Shown here one piece after another: positions 25,294 to 41,296 of a DNA stretch of 64,000 bases. Position 1 is the first letter of the stretch, and the number at the start of each line of letters is the position of its first letter. The stretch is from assembly GCF_012912005.1 (NCBI RefSeq), contig NZ_JABBEA010000001.1, forward strand, positions 434,001-498,000, given 5' to 3'. The translations under genes and the position numbers were made by a program. The notes under the pieces were generated by a model. The model did no database searches. It had not been told where the DNA came from and saw only the letters and a list, made by a program, of their open reading frames with translations. This DNA comes from Paenibacillus sp. SZ31 (GTDB lineage: Bacteria > Bacillota > Bacilli > Paenibacillales > Paenibacillaceae).

Positions 25294-27261
25294 TTACTTC
25301 ACAAGCGTTGGTGACTTCTTCCACAGTCCCAGAATCAGACCGGAGATCACAGAACCAATCGCAACAGCGAGCAGGAACAATAATGCGTGGTTCGCCAGTG
25401 CTGCAACAAAAATCCCGCCATGCGGAGCTGGTACATTAATGTGCCACAGTTGTGTCAATCCGCCAGCAACAGCGGAACCCAGAATACAAGAAGTCAATAC
25501 ACGCAATGGATCAGCCGCAGCAAATGGAATTGCACCTTCTGTAATGAAGGAGAATCCAAGTACATAGTTAGTCAAACCTGATTTGCGTTCTTGCTCTGTA
25601 AATTTGGATTTGAAGAATGTTGTTGCAAGTGCAATCGCCAGAGGAGGCACCATACCGCCTGCCATAACCGCTGCCATCCATGCACCGTCTGTGTTACCAC
25701 TGGATGTGAATACCCCAATAGCGAATGTGTAAGCCGCTTTGTTGAACGGTCCACCCATATCGATAGACATCATGCCGCCAAGCAGCAAGCCCAGCAATAC
25801 CGCATTACCTGTACCCAGATTACCAAGTGCATCTACAAGCCATGTGTTCAGGGAACCAAAGATTGGATCAAAGACATAGAAACTGATTGCACCCACGATC
25901 AGCAAGCCGAATACCGGATACAGCAAGATTGGTTTCAAGCCGTCAATCGCTTTTGGCAAACCTTTGAACAGCTTACGGAGTCCAATAACTACATAACCCG
26001 CCAGGAAACCGGCTGCCAAACCACCAAGGAAACCAGCGTTCGAGTTAACCGCCATCAATCCACCAACCATACCAGGCATCAGGGCCGGACGATCACCAAT
26101 ACTCATCGCGATAAATCCGGCAAGGACCGGAATCAGGAAGTGGAATGCACCTGTTCCGCCACCGATCGTTTGAAGCAACTGGAAGAGGGGATTATCCTCG
26201 CCCGCAAGCTGTTCGATCAGGAACGAAATAGCCAGGAGGATTCCTCCACCTACGACAAACGGAAGCATATGTGAAATCCCGTTCATTAGATCTTTATAGA
26301 TTTTGCTACCTACACTGATCTTGCCAGCGCTTGCGCCCTCTTCCTTGGCATTTCCGCCCTGACTACGATAGATCGGTGCATCGCCGTTAACAGCCTTGCG
26401 AATCAGCTCTTCGGATTTACGGATTCCATCGCTCACCGGTCTTTGCAATACCGGTTTGCCATCGAAACGTGCCATCTCCACATTTTTGTCTGCAGCAACG
26501 ATAACCCCTTTGGCACGGGCAATTTCATCAGCCGTCAAAACATTTTGTGCTCCTTCGGAGCCGTTCGTCTCTACGCGAATATTGATGCCCATTTCCTGAG
26601 CTTTCTTTTTAAGTGCGTCTTCAGCCATAAATGTATGAGCTATCCCTGTTGGACAGGCTGTAACCGCAACAACAAAATCTTCCGAATTGGCATTACCTAC
26701 AATCACACCAGAAGTATTCTGTTGCTGACCAGTAGTAGTAGCGGATGCCGCATTCGCTGCTTTTTCAGCTTTTGCTTTCTCTTTGGCTGCTTCCTTCTCA
26801 GCTGCTTCCGCCTGTTTGGCATCAAACAATGCACTAACTTCCGCAGGTGTATCTGTACTCATCAATTGTGAGATGAAATCGCTATCAATCAACAACCTGG
26901 AAAGAGCTGCAAGCGTACGCAGATGGGTATTACCTGCGCCTTCTGGTGCCGCAATCATGAAGAACACATGAGCTGGCTGATCATCCAACGCTTCAAAATC
27001 AAGCCCTTTTCTACTCTTGGCAAATACAACTGTTGGTTCGTTCACCGCTGTTGTTTTGGCATGTGGCATCGCAATTCCGCCACCGATCCCCGTGCTGGAT
27101 TCAGCTTCTCTTTTATAGATCATTTCCTTGAACAGAACAGGATCATTAATACGTCCGCTTCGGTTCAGGCTTGCAATTAGTTCATCAATAGCCTCAGCTT
27201 TGGTTGTGGCTTGCAGGTCCATGATCATCGTTTCCTGGATCATCAAGTCTGTTATTCTCAT
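25294..27261 (-). CDS. fruA: PTS fructose transporter subunit IIABC
   Basis: 655-residue membrane permease that imports fructose and phosphorylates it to fructose-1-phosphate. IIA domain residues 1-150 with active His in GIAMPHAKT. An Ala/Lys/Glu-rich linker spans about 155-190. IIB domain 200-300 with phospho-Cys in VAVTACPTGIAHTFMAEDA. IIC membrane domain from about 320 with eight or more hydrophobic segments and MLPFVVGGGILLA, GTGNAVLLGLLLGGMMSIDMGGP and SFITEGAIPFAAADP. Last gene of fruR-fruK-fruA. Confidence 0.97.
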   Translation of the reverse strand: MRITDLMIQETMIMDLQATTKAEAIDELIASLNRSGRINDPVLFKEMIYKREAESSTGIGGGIAMPHAKTTAVNEPTVVFAKSRKGLDFEALDDQPAHVFFMIAAPEGAGNTHLRTLAALSRLLIDSDFISQLMSTDTPAEVSALFDAKQAEAAEKEAAKEKAKAEKAANAASATTTGQQQNTSGVIVGNANSEDFVVAVTACPTGIAHTFMAEDALKKKAQEMGINIRVETNGSEGAQNVLTADEIARAKGVIVAADKNVEMARFDGKPVLQRPVSDGIRKSEELIRKAVNGDAPIYRSQGGNAKEEGASAGKISVGSKIYKDLMNGISHMLPFVVGGGILLAISFLIEQLAGEDNPLFQLLQTIGGGTGAFHFLIPVLAGFIAMSIGDRPALMPGMVGGLMAVNSNAGFLGGLAAGFLAGYVVIGLRKLFKGLPKAIDGLKPILLYPVFGLLIVGAISFYVFDPIFGSLNTWLVDALGNLGTGNAVLLGLLLGGMMSIDMGGPFNKAAYTFAIGVFTSSGNTDGAWMAAVMAGGMVPPLAIALATTFFKSKFTEQERKSGLTNYVLGFSFITEGAIPFAAADPLRVLTSCILGSAVAGGLTQLWHINVPAPHGGIFVAALANHALLFLLAVAIGSVISGLILGLWKKSPTLVK

Positions 27262-27352
27262 CTTGGTACACTCCCTTAAGTTCTATCGGCCTGCAATGTG
27301 CAGGCCTCACTACATTACAATTACAATGAAAACCTTTTATATGACCGTTAGA

Positions 27353-28264
27353 CTAGATCGTCGTAATGGTTACTTGATTGCGCAGTTCATCAATCCATTC
27401 ACGTGTTGCCAGATCATCCGAGAACGCAGTTGCGCTTCCAGATGCAACCCCTGTGCGGAAAGCTTCCAATAGATCTCCACTCTGTACGAAGGTACCTACG
27501 AATCCGCCAATCATGGAGTCTCCGGCACCAACGGAGTTTTTCACAGTGCCTTTTGGCACGTTCGCATGATGAACTTCCGCTTTGGTAATGAATAGTGCAC
27601 CTTCGCCTGCCATGGAGATCAACACATGTTTGGCACCGGCTTCAAGCAACTTACGCCCATATAACACCAGTTCCTCGCGAGTCTCAATGGTTACTCCGAA
27701 CAGTTCAGCCAGTTCATGATGATTCGGCTTCACCAGCAATGGTTCATGTACAAGAGCTTCCATTAGTGCAGGTCCAGTTGTGTCAATTACGAATTCGGCA
27801 CCCGTTTGCTTGCAGACTTTAATGAGACGATCATAGAAATCCGTTCCAAGTGACGGTGGCACGCTTCCGGAGAGAATGACAATATCTCCTTTTTGCAATG
27901 AAGACAATTTGTGTAGCAACTGCTCCGCCTCTTCTGCACTGATTGCAGGTCCAAGACCATTAATCTCTGTCTCTTCTCCATGCTTCAGCTTAATGTTAAT
28001 GCGAGTATCGTCCGCAATCGTGACAAAGTCTGTCCGGATGTTATCTTCTTGCAACTTGTCATTAATGAAACGTCCGGTGAATCCACCAAGGAAACCAATG
28101 GCGGTGTTATCTGCTCCAAGTTGATTCAGTATGCGAGAAACATTAATGCCTTTGCCGCCCGGGAGCTTCAAATCCCGATTCATTCGATTCAATCCGCCAA
28201 GCTTCAGCTCATCCACTTCCACAATGTAATCAATGGACGGGTTTAGTGTTATCGTATATATCAT
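27353..28264 (-). CDS. fruK: 1-Phosphofructokinase
   Basis: 303-residue PfkB-family kinase making fructose-1,6-bisphosphate from the PTS product. N-terminal MIYTITLNPSIDYIV, substrate site GGKGINVSRILNQLG, and C-terminal VGAGDSMIGGFVG with the catalytic Asp. It begins 2 bp after the fruR stop with the RBS GAGGGA overlapping that stop, so it is translationally linked. A 91-bp gap precedes fruA. Confidence 0.97.
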   Translation of the reverse strand: MIYTITLNPSIDYIVEVDELKLGGLNRMNRDLKLPGGKGINVSRILNQLGADNTAIGFLGGFTGRFINDKLQEDNIRTDFVTIADDTRINIKLKHGEETEINGLGPAISAEEAEQLLHKLSSLQKGDIVILSGSVPPSLGTDFYDRLIKVCKQTGAEFVIDTTGPALMEALVHEPLLVKPNHHELAELFGVTIETREELVLYGRKLLEAGAKHVLISMAGEGALFITKAEVHHANVPKGTVKNSVGAGDSMIGGFVGTFVQSGDLLEAFRTGVASGSATAFSDDLATREWIDELRNQVTITTI

Positions 28265-28266
28265 CG

Positions 28267-29013
28267 TTATCCCTCAATTATTTTAGTTTTCTGGGCGATT
28301 CCAGGCCGCCAGTGTTCTGGCATCTGCTCGGTAATCAAATCGGCCTCCTCCAAATCAAACAATTTGGCAAAAGTAATTTCCCCTATTTTGCTGGAATCAG
28401 CCAGCACATAAGATTTTCCCGACAATTGATGTGCACGCCTTTTAATCAAGGCTTCCTCTGGATCAGGTGTTGTATACCCCATTTCGGGGTCCACTCCATT
28501 GCTCCCAAGAAAACATTTATCAAAACGGAAGTTATCCATGTTCTGTAATGCAATACTGCCGATGACTGCTTTCGTATGAATTTTCATCATACCTCCGAGC
28601 AAGTAACTGCGAATACGCTTGCTTACCAATGCCTCAACATGTGAAAGTCCGTTGGTAACCACCGTTACGTCTTTAGCTTCAATAAAAGGAATCATGGCTA
28701 ACGTTGTCGTTCCTGCATCCAGATAGATGCATTCGCTATTTTCGATCTCTTGTGCAGCCAAACGGGCAATCGTTGTTTTCTGTTGAATGTTTTTGAACGT
28801 TTTTTCTTCCATGCCCGGTTCTAGCGTTTTTTCATTCACCAGTGCGGCACCGCCGTGGATGCGTTTGAGCATCTGACGACTCTCCAGATCAATCAAATCA
28901 CGTCTAATCGTTGATTCAGAAGCACCTAGTACATCAACAAGCTCTTGTAACTTCACAATTCCCTGTAAATGTAAGCGCTCTATAATTGCAGCATATCGTT
29001 CTTCAGTCAGCAT
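28267..29013 (-). CDS. fruR: DeoR family fru operon repressor
   Basis: 248-residue DeoR regulator. HTH residues about 3-58 (ERYAAIIERLHLQGIVKLQELVDVLGASESTIRRDLIDLE). The C-terminal sugar-phosphate sensor has YLDAGTTTLAMIP and SNGVDPEMGYTTPDPEEA, and should bind fructose-1-phosphate. The second ATG (29013) is the better start because GGAGG lies 7 nt upstream; the first ATG (29019) overlaps that spacing. Cluster position fits FruR. Confidence 0.94.
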   Translation of the reverse strand: MLTEERYAAIIERLHLQGIVKLQELVDVLGASESTIRRDLIDLESRQMLKRIHGGAALVNEKTLEPGMEEKTFKNIQQKTTIARLAAQEIENSECIYLDAGTTTLAMIPFIEAKDVTVVTNGLSHVEALVSKRIRSYLLGGMMKIHTKAVIGSIALQNMDNFRFDKCFLGSNGVDPEMGYTTPDPEEALIKRRAHQLSGKSYVLADSSKIGEITFAKLFDLEEADLITEQMPEHWRPGIAQKTKIIEG

Positions 29014-29035
29014 CTTCATTCCTCCAACTGCTTCT

Positions 29036-29063
29036 ATAGTATCATAAATCCCTCAAAAAACAA
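29036..29063 (-). promoter_or_regulatory. Candidate fruRKA promoter
   Basis: Minus strand TTGTTT (29058-29063), 16 bp, TACTAT (29036-29041) with an extended -10 TG. Direct repeats TTTTGAA within 29065-29095 just upstream could be FruR contacts. Confidence 0.5.
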
Positions 29064-29200
29064 CCACTTTCATTCAAAATAATTTAAAAACCTTCAAAAA
29101 CCCGCATCTTTCGACTTATTTTTTTGTCCAATTGTCCCTTCCGCACTCCTGAACACGCATCTGATAATCTAGTCCCTATTTTATCCAAGGTGGTGACCTG

Positions 29201-29338
29201 ATGACAGATCGTCCACACAAACGGCGAAAACCCTGTGCCCTGCATCAGAAAAAGAAAGATTCCTCTCCTCGCTTTGGATGGATCTCCTCCAACTGGAGTG
29301 GCTACGCTCGAACGAAGTTACTTACTTCATGTTCTTAA
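29201..29338 (+). CDS. Possible 45-residue basic peptide
   Basis: ATG at 29201 follows AAGGTGG at 7 nt. The frame (MTDRPHKRRKPCALHQKKK..., ending KLLTSCS) is strongly basic at the N-terminus with Trp and Cys further on, and ends just before a strong terminator. It is divergent from fruR. No family recognised. The RBS and terminator support expression; coding is plausible but could also be a small RNA. Confidence 0.4.
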   Translation: MTDRPHKRRKPCALHQKKKDSSPRFGWISSNWSGYARTKLLTSCS

Positions 29339-29370
29339 AGTTGGGATTCCGTGCCCTTCATATCTCCATT

Positions 29371-29424
29371 AAAAATCCTGCAGCCTCCAGCGCTTGATGC
29401 GCGGCGTTGCAGGATTTTGCTTTT
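29371..29424. terminator. Bidirectional intrinsic terminator
   Basis: AAAAATCCTGCA pairs with TGCAGGATTTT and has an inner GCGC helix; T/A runs at both ends, between the 45-residue frame and the convergent hypothetical gene. Confidence 0.85.
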
Positions 29425-29443
29425 CATCGGAAATGTACGGCGT

Positions 29444-29929
29444 TTATGACTCTACAACCATTGTATCCGGTTTGGGTTTAAGCCATTTGCCATCTTCATT
29501 AATAAAAGCACCCTTGAAGCGGCCCATCTCCAATTGTTCAATTAGCCTCTCCTGGTCCATGACCAAAATCTCAGCGAGCTGCCCCGAGGTGTAATAATGA
29601 GCCGGATTGTAATCGAGCAGCACAGGAACCGACGTATCATATAGTTCTTTGATCAGATTCTCAAAGGAATGCCTACCCAGGTTCTCCATGTCTCTATAAA
29701 AATGCAAATGTTGGGACACCATATTACGGAAAGATTTATTCTCCAGATGCATCCACAACGTATTGCAAGCCTGAACACTCATATGATTTTGTTCCACATC
29801 GTAAAACTGAACTTCTTCAATCTTCATGTATTTCTCTTGAAATGCAACGATCTTAATCAAAGGTACATTTCGTTTACGCGACACTTTCTTCAAATGGGCT
29901 CTAAATTGCTCATAGTTCATTTCATTCAT
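29444..29929 (-). CDS. Hypothetical protein with C-terminal excisionase-like HTH
   Basis: 161 residues, cytoplasmic. The first 100 residues (YEQFRAHLKKVSRKRNVPLIKIVAFQEKYMKIEEVQFYDVEQ...) match nothing I know. The last 50 (YYTSGQLAEILVMDQERLIEQLEMGRFKGAFINEDGKWLKPK, described by residues 113-154) have the spacing of an excisionase/MerR-type winged HTH: T..qLAe.L..d...l...ie.Gr..g......W. Could be a small DNA-binding protein; target unknown. ATG with AGGGA upstream. Confidence 0.6.
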   Translation of the reverse strand: MNEMNYEQFRAHLKKVSRKRNVPLIKIVAFQEKYMKIEEVQFYDVEQNHMSVQACNTLWMHLENKSFRNMVSQHLHFYRDMENLGRHSFENLIKELYDTSVPVLLDYNPAHYYTSGQLAEILVMDQERLIEQLEMGRFKGAFINEDGKWLKPKPDTMVVES

Positions 29930-30004
29930 CTATTATCCCTGCCTTTAACATGTTCCAACCGACATTTTACAACAAATTAAAGACAAGTGTAACCTTCATC
30001 ATAT

Positions 30005-30044
30005 AAAAAACAAAAAAACGTGCAGCATCAGATGCCACACGTTC
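30005..30044 (-). terminator. Intrinsic terminator after flavoprotein gene
   Basis: GAACGTG...CACGTTTTTTT on the minus strand with an inner GCATC/GATGC helix, 25 bp after the stop. Confidence 0.85.
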
Positions 30045-30067
30045 ACAATATTATAGAGTGCATGTAC

Positions 30068-31495
30068 TCAGCCAAGGGCACCACTTTTCACCCACGTAGC
30101 CGTAAATTCCTGTTCTTCATAAGCATAGAATTGTTGCAAAATAACCTCCCGATCATCGAGGAACAACTGATCCGCTATTGCAGAGACCAGCTTCGGAACT
30201 GCACTCTTGGTCCCCGATATTGCCGATGCGGACAGACCACAGCTGGCTAGTGCAGAGTAATTGAATACAAACAATCCATGCAACTGCTCCTCACCCTGCT
30301 CACTTCTGCTGGTCAGCGCAAACCCCGAACTTAGGTATGGATGTGCATCCAGCAAGGCATTGCGATGCTCTGCTGGAGCCTGATAACAGTCCTCCCAACG
30401 CGCGATATGCGACTCTATAAGTCTGAGTTCAGGCCGAAGTGCCGGATCACTAAGCAGACCTGTGCTAATAATCAGAAAATCAAACGTAAACGCTCCCTGG
30501 GCCGTATGCACAATCGCGCCTTGGTTCGTTGCTTCTACACTCAGCCAGGGCGAGTTCAAATGCAGTTCGAATCCAGGCCAGGCTGCCGCACGATTAAACG
30601 TATCGTTGGTAGGCGGTTGATTGAATTTGAAGAAATGAGAGATCACTTCATATTTATCAGCAACCGGAAGAGCGTGGTATCGCTCGATCATTCCAGATTG
30701 TTCCATCTGACGAATAGGATTAACACTAGGCAGCTGTTCGCGCCGGACAAATACATGAGCTTCCGCCACACCGGTGGCAAGCGCATAACTGGCATTATCA
30801 AAAGCAGAAGCGCCGCCGCCAAGCACAGCAACCCGTTTACCTTTTAGTCGTTCAAAATCAATCGCTTCAGACGTGTGGGCATACAGCTCCCGAGGTAATC
30901 TATCGGCAATCATGGAAGGTACATGCCACTCTCCGCCCCCTTGTATTCCCGTAGCAAACACTACTTTACGAGCAAGTATGACATCCATCTGAGTTCCTGC
31001 CTTGCTCACATGAAGTCGATGTATACCGTCCTCTGTTGGCTCAACCAGTGTCAATTTCACCTCATTAAGCACAGGCAGATTCAATATTTCCCGATACCAG
31101 CGCAAATAATTCATCCAGTCTCCACGCGGGATCTTGTCTACTTCTTCCCAACCTTCGGGCCCTACCTGTGCTTCACACCATGAGCGAAAGGTTAACGAGG
31201 GGATACCCAGATCGATGGAAGTCAGATGCTTGGGTGTACGCAAAGTAACCATTCGCGCATAAGTCTCCCAAGGTCCTTCAAGCCCCGATGTATTCTCGTC
31301 AATGACCACAATATTGGAGATCCGTTCACGAAGAAGCCCAAATGCCGCCCCTAATCCACTCTGGCCTCCACCCACAATGACGACATCATAGACATGACCA
31401 TCCGCATGTTCTCTTGGACGTACCCAGTTCGCGCCACCAAATGACAAATAATCCAGATCAGTCTTCACACGTTCATTCAAAGCTTCCAGGCTCAT
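30068..31495 (-). CDS. FAD/NAD(P)-binding oxidoreductase (flavin monooxygenase-like)
   Basis: 475-residue flavoprotein. FAD Rossmann motif VVIVGGGQSGLGAAFGL at residues about 38-55 and NAD(P) motif VAVLGGGASAFDNASYAL near 222, the layout of class B flavin monooxygenases. The FMO fingerprint FxGxxxHxxx(Y/F) is not clearly present; instead a GIQGGGEWHVPSMI stretch lies in its place, so oxygenase activity is unproven. C-terminal ALASCGLSASAISG is typical of this subfamily. Substrate unknown. A long leader lies upstream. Confidence 0.85.
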   Translation of the reverse strand: MSLEALNERVKTDLDYLSFGGANWVRPREHADGHVYDVVIVGGGQSGLGAAFGLLRERISNIVVIDENTSGLEGPWETYARMVTLRTPKHLTSIDLGIPSLTFRSWCEAQVGPEGWEEVDKIPRGDWMNYLRWYREILNLPVLNEVKLTLVEPTEDGIHRLHVSKAGTQMDVILARKVVFATGIQGGGEWHVPSMIADRLPRELYAHTSEAIDFERLKGKRVAVLGGGASAFDNASYALATGVAEAHVFVRREQLPSVNPIRQMEQSGMIERYHALPVADKYEVISHFFKFNQPPTNDTFNRAAAWPGFELHLNSPWLSVEATNQGAIVHTAQGAFTFDFLIISTGLLSDPALRPELRLIESHIARWEDCYQAPAEHRNALLDAHPYLSSGFALTSRSEQGEEQLHGLFVFNYSALASCGLSASAISGTKSAVPKLVSAIADQLFLDDREVILQQFYAYEEQEFTATWVKSGALG

Positions 31496-31784
31496 GATTG
31501 ATCAACCCTTTCGAGATACATATATGAACTATTCTTTCTTGATTATTTGTGATGTGAGTTTATTGTCAGTTATATCGGAAAAATTATGATTCCACCTTGT
31601 ATTTCTGAAATATATTAGCGTTATTATATGAGTTATCGGGGATGAATTGAAGTTCGCGGCAGCTTTATTGTCATCAAAACTAAAAATATCTAACATGCTT
31701 GTTAATCTGCACGAAATACCTAACGGGACGGTGCCTTCGCCCTCTTGTGCGCTTCCTTCTAGACGGGTGCTTTTGCAGAAAATG
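31496..31784 (-). other. Long untranslated leader upstream of flavoprotein gene
   Basis: About 290 bp between the DUF896 terminator and the flavoprotein start, with no convincing gene. On the minus strand around 31705-31755 GCAC...GTGC encloses GGGCG/CGTCCC, a nested hairpin that could be an RNA element. I recognise no riboswitch consensus in it. Confidence 0.3.
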
Positions 31785-31824
31785 AAAAAAAGACAGACCA
31801 AGATGTAACCTTGGTCTGTCTTAT
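31785..31824 (-). terminator. Intrinsic terminator after DUF896 gene
   Basis: AAGACAGACCAAG/CTTGGTCTGTCTT stem with 5-6 nt loop and long T run on the minus strand. Confidence 0.94.
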
Positions 31825-31834
31825 TAGAGGAATG

Positions 31835-32074
31835 CTATTGGCCGGCTTGTTCACGGCGCTGCAATTTTTCATTGGTTAATTTCTCAGGGGTCACATCATG
31901 ACCCAGCGGGTCCACAACGGATACTGCCAGCATGGTTGTCAGCACCTGACCTCGAATAGCCTGTAAATATTGTTTTCTAAGCTCCTGCTGCTCGCTTTGT
32001 TCTGCTTTTGTCAAGCCGACGCTGCTGCGTTGTTTTCGACTTAATTCATTAATGCGTCCCAAAATAGGAATCAT
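31835..32074 (-). CDS. DUF896 (YnzC-type) protein
   Basis: 79-residue helical-hairpin protein. IGRINELSRKQRS-type motif appears as ILGRINELSRKQRSSVGLTKAEQSEQQELRKQYL, the family's two helices, followed by IRGQVLTTMLAVSVVDPLGHDVTPEKL. In B. subtilis YnzC/YneA-operon relatives are SOS-linked, but no SOS partner is here. ATG 32074 lies 5 nt after GAGGTGG. Confidence 0.88.
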   Translation of the reverse strand: MIPILGRINELSRKQRSSVGLTKAEQSEQQELRKQYLQAIRGQVLTTMLAVSVVDPLGHDVTPEKLTNEKLQRREQAGQ

Positions 32075-32185
32075 GCAATCCACCTCACTTGTTAGTCCAA
32101 TTTCCGAAAGATATTTCGAATATCTTCAAACTAACTTATTACAACTTCACGAATTTGTCCATAGGTGCAATCCGTTAAGAAGTTT

Positions 32186-39357
<7,172 letters not shown>

Positions 39358-39388
39358 AATTACTATTCTCTAAAAAATATATTCTCCG

Positions 39389-40342
39389 CTACTCACCCTG
39401 TAACTCATTAATCGTCAACGCAATTCCCTCTTTAAAAGATGTTGCCACAACTGGGCCAATCTGTTCCTCATATTTCTGTCTGCTCAAGATCAGGGGTTCC
39501 TCGGTCAGATATAACATCTCTACAATTTCTTTCATAACCGGTACACCCAGTCCAATCAACGACAATCCCACTTTTCCTAACGCCATCACAGGTTTTCTTA
39601 TCCCCGCAGCCTTCTGTGCCATACGTACAATCTCATGACCCGAGATGATCCCCGTTCCAGGAATGTTCCAGTTCTGTCCATACGTCGTCTGCCTGCTTGC
39701 AAGTTCTACCACCATAACCGCAGCATCCGGTAAATAGATGTACTCTCTGGGAACCTTCATATTTCCGATAAAAAAAGCCATCTTGCCTTTCGCTATCGCT
39801 TCAAGCGTTGAACCCAGATAGGAAGCCTGATTAGCCGTTGGGCCATAATAGTCCGGCAAACGAACGATCATCACCTGAGCTTTGCTCCATCTCTTGCTGA
39901 ATAACATTTGTTCATAGGCAAGTCGTGTCTTGCCTTTTCGGGTATGTGGCTGCTTCGGATGTTCTTCCGTTACCTCGCTCATTTGTCTTCTACCATAAGG
40001 GTAGATTCCGTCTATTACAACCACGTTCAGACCCAGGTGTTCTGCCGCCACCATCACAGATTCGCCCAGCGGAATCAGCCTGCTCTCCATCTCGTTATAC
40101 GGGACGTTTGCACAATGAAATATAACATCCGTTTTCTGGGAAGCAGCGATAATATCATCCGACCGAAATGCATCTCCCACTGCGATTTGCAGGTGATTTG
40201 GAGATCCCAACTTTACCGCAAGTTGCTCCAGTTTTTGACTGGAGCGCCCAAATGCAATCGTAGAAATCCCCCGTTTAATCAATTCCTCCGTAATTGCCGC
40301 ACCTGTTCCACCTGTGGCTCCAATCACAATAGCTCTTTTCAT
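39389..40342 (-). CDS. NAD-dependent epimerase/dehydratase-like protein
   Basis: 317-residue atypical/extended SDR. N-terminal IVIGATGGTGAAITEELI is a GATGxTG Rossmann motif. A catalytic YxxxK is present as YEQMLFSKRW only approximately, and IDGIYPYGRRQMSE may carry the active Tyr, so catalysis is uncertain. RLPDYYGPTANQ and the C-terminal NIPGTGIISGHEIV are typical of epimerase-like proteins. Located 73 bp after a TetR gene with a matching operator between, so it is probably TetR-controlled. GAGG 10 nt before ATG. Confidence 0.8.
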   Translation of the reverse strand: MKRAIVIGATGGTGAAITEELIKRGISTIAFGRSSQKLEQLAVKLGSPNHLQIAVGDAFRSDDIIAASQKTDVIFHCANVPYNEMESRLIPLGESVMVAAEHLGLNVVVIDGIYPYGRRQMSEVTEEHPKQPHTRKGKTRLAYEQMLFSKRWSKAQVMIVRLPDYYGPTANQASYLGSTLEAIAKGKMAFFIGNMKVPREYIYLPDAAVMVVELASRQTTYGQNWNIPGTGIISGHEIVRMAQKAAGIRKPVMALGKVGLSLIGLGVPVMKEIVEMLYLTEEPLILSRQKYEEQIGPVVATSFKEGIALTINELQGE

Positions 40343-40366
40343 CTTATACCGACCTCTTCATCCATT

Positions 40367-40386
40367 TAGTGATTGATCAATAACTA
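40367..40386. promoter_or_regulatory. TetR operator candidate, epimerase gene
   Basis: Dyad TAGTGATTGA-TCAATAACTA, 25 bp upstream of the epimerase start codon. A second copy of TTGATCAATAAC lies at 40968-40979 before the tetR start. Confidence 0.65.
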
Positions 40387-40415
40387 AAATACAAAAAGGG
40401 ACTTTAACTCCCTCT

Positions 40416-40940
40416 CTAACGATCCTTCAGCTCCGGCATATCCAATGCAGTAGATAAATTACACAACATCCCAATCGCTAAGAAAATCATGGTTCTTTTC
40501 AGCGGTTCAGCAATTCCTGCAACGGTGAAAGCTTCAAGTACCATGCTTCGTACATCACTAATGCCTTTTTGCATGGCCTGACGAATGACTTCTTCCCGAA
40601 TCGTTTGCGCCTGCATCTGAAGCAAAATTTCACTCTTGTGAGATTCGAGAATCTTATCGTAGGCTTCAATTAGATCATTCTCCAACTGATCTGGCGTCGC
40701 CGTCTCCACCACAATTCGAAAAGAATCAATCACCCGAGTCCACGAGACCTCAATTGCAGTTAATAATAAAGCTTCTTTGGTTTTGAAAAAACGAAAGATA
40801 TACGGCTGTGAAATCTGTGCCCGTTCAGCCACTTGGGCTGTAGTCGCACGATAATAGCCAATTTCTGCGAAGACATCGATTGCCGCAGAGATAATATCAT
40901 TTCGCCGGTTAACCGACGCTACTGTATCTTTAGCCATCAT
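40416..40940 (-). CDS. TetR family regulator
   Basis: 174-residue repressor. HTH residues about 10-56 (RRNDIISAAIDVFAEIGYYRATTAQVAERAQISQPYIFRFFKTKEALLL) and an all-helical ligand domain. Two adjacent ATGs (40940 and 40937) both follow GGAAGGGG; I use the first. Divergence from no gene, but operator-like dyads lie before its own start and before the next gene, so it likely represses both. Confidence 0.9.
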   Translation of the reverse strand: MMAKDTVASVNRRNDIISAAIDVFAEIGYYRATTAQVAERAQISQPYIFRFFKTKEALLLTAIEVSWTRVIDSFRIVVETATPDQLENDLIEAYDKILESHKSEILLQMQAQTIREEVIRQAMQKGISDVRSMVLEAFTVAGIAEPLKRTMIFLAIGMLCNLSTALDMPELKDR

Positions 40941-40966
40941 TTTCCCCTTCCAACGCACAGTTATGA

Positions 40967-40980
40967 ATTGATCAATAACC
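40967..40980. promoter_or_regulatory. TetR autoregulatory operator candidate
   Basis: ATTGATCAATAACC, sharing TTGATCAATAAC with the site before the epimerase gene; 27 bp upstream of the tetR start. Confidence 0.55.
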
Positions 40981-41035
40981 AGAAGTATATCTGATTCATG
41001 TAATCAACGCAAAACGCAACAAAGTGAAAGGATAT

Positions 41036-41296
41036 CTATCCTTTGAGCTTACTCGGATTATAGCCATACGTTTGCCTGAAACGACTGATGAAATAACTGT
41101 TGTTCACATACCCTACCAGATGGGCGGCCTCTGATACACCAACTTGCCCACTCTCCAGTAGCTCACGTGCCTTTTCCATCCGTTTCTGAATGACGTACGC
41201 ATGAATGGATCTGCCGTATTGCTGCTTGAATGCCCGTTTTAGCTTATTTTCATTCATCATGGCCGATCGAACCAGCTCCTTTCCCTTATGGAACAT
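41036..41296 (-). pseudogene. AraC-type HTH remnant
   Basis: 86 codons encoding only the C-terminal double-HTH of a PchR-like AraC protein: MMNENKLKRAFKQQYGRSI, RMEKARELLESGQ, VSEAAHLVGYVNNSYFISRF and YGYNPSKLK. The frame has a stop just upstream of the ATG at 41296, and no RBS precedes it. No N-terminal effector domain joins in frame. The 350 bp upstream hold open stretches in two other frames on the minus strand (LLNIDMFHNLQRLEPAS... and EVRLDHDFEVV), as expected if frameshifts broke a longer regulator. It could still be a small stand-alone HTH protein. It follows the FhuF-type gene in the same direction. Confidence 0.5.

Noticed and set aside
31529..31801. 90-codon minus-strand frame upstream of the flavoprotein gene
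   Set aside because: It begins inside the DUF896 terminator, has no RBS and resembles no protein family.
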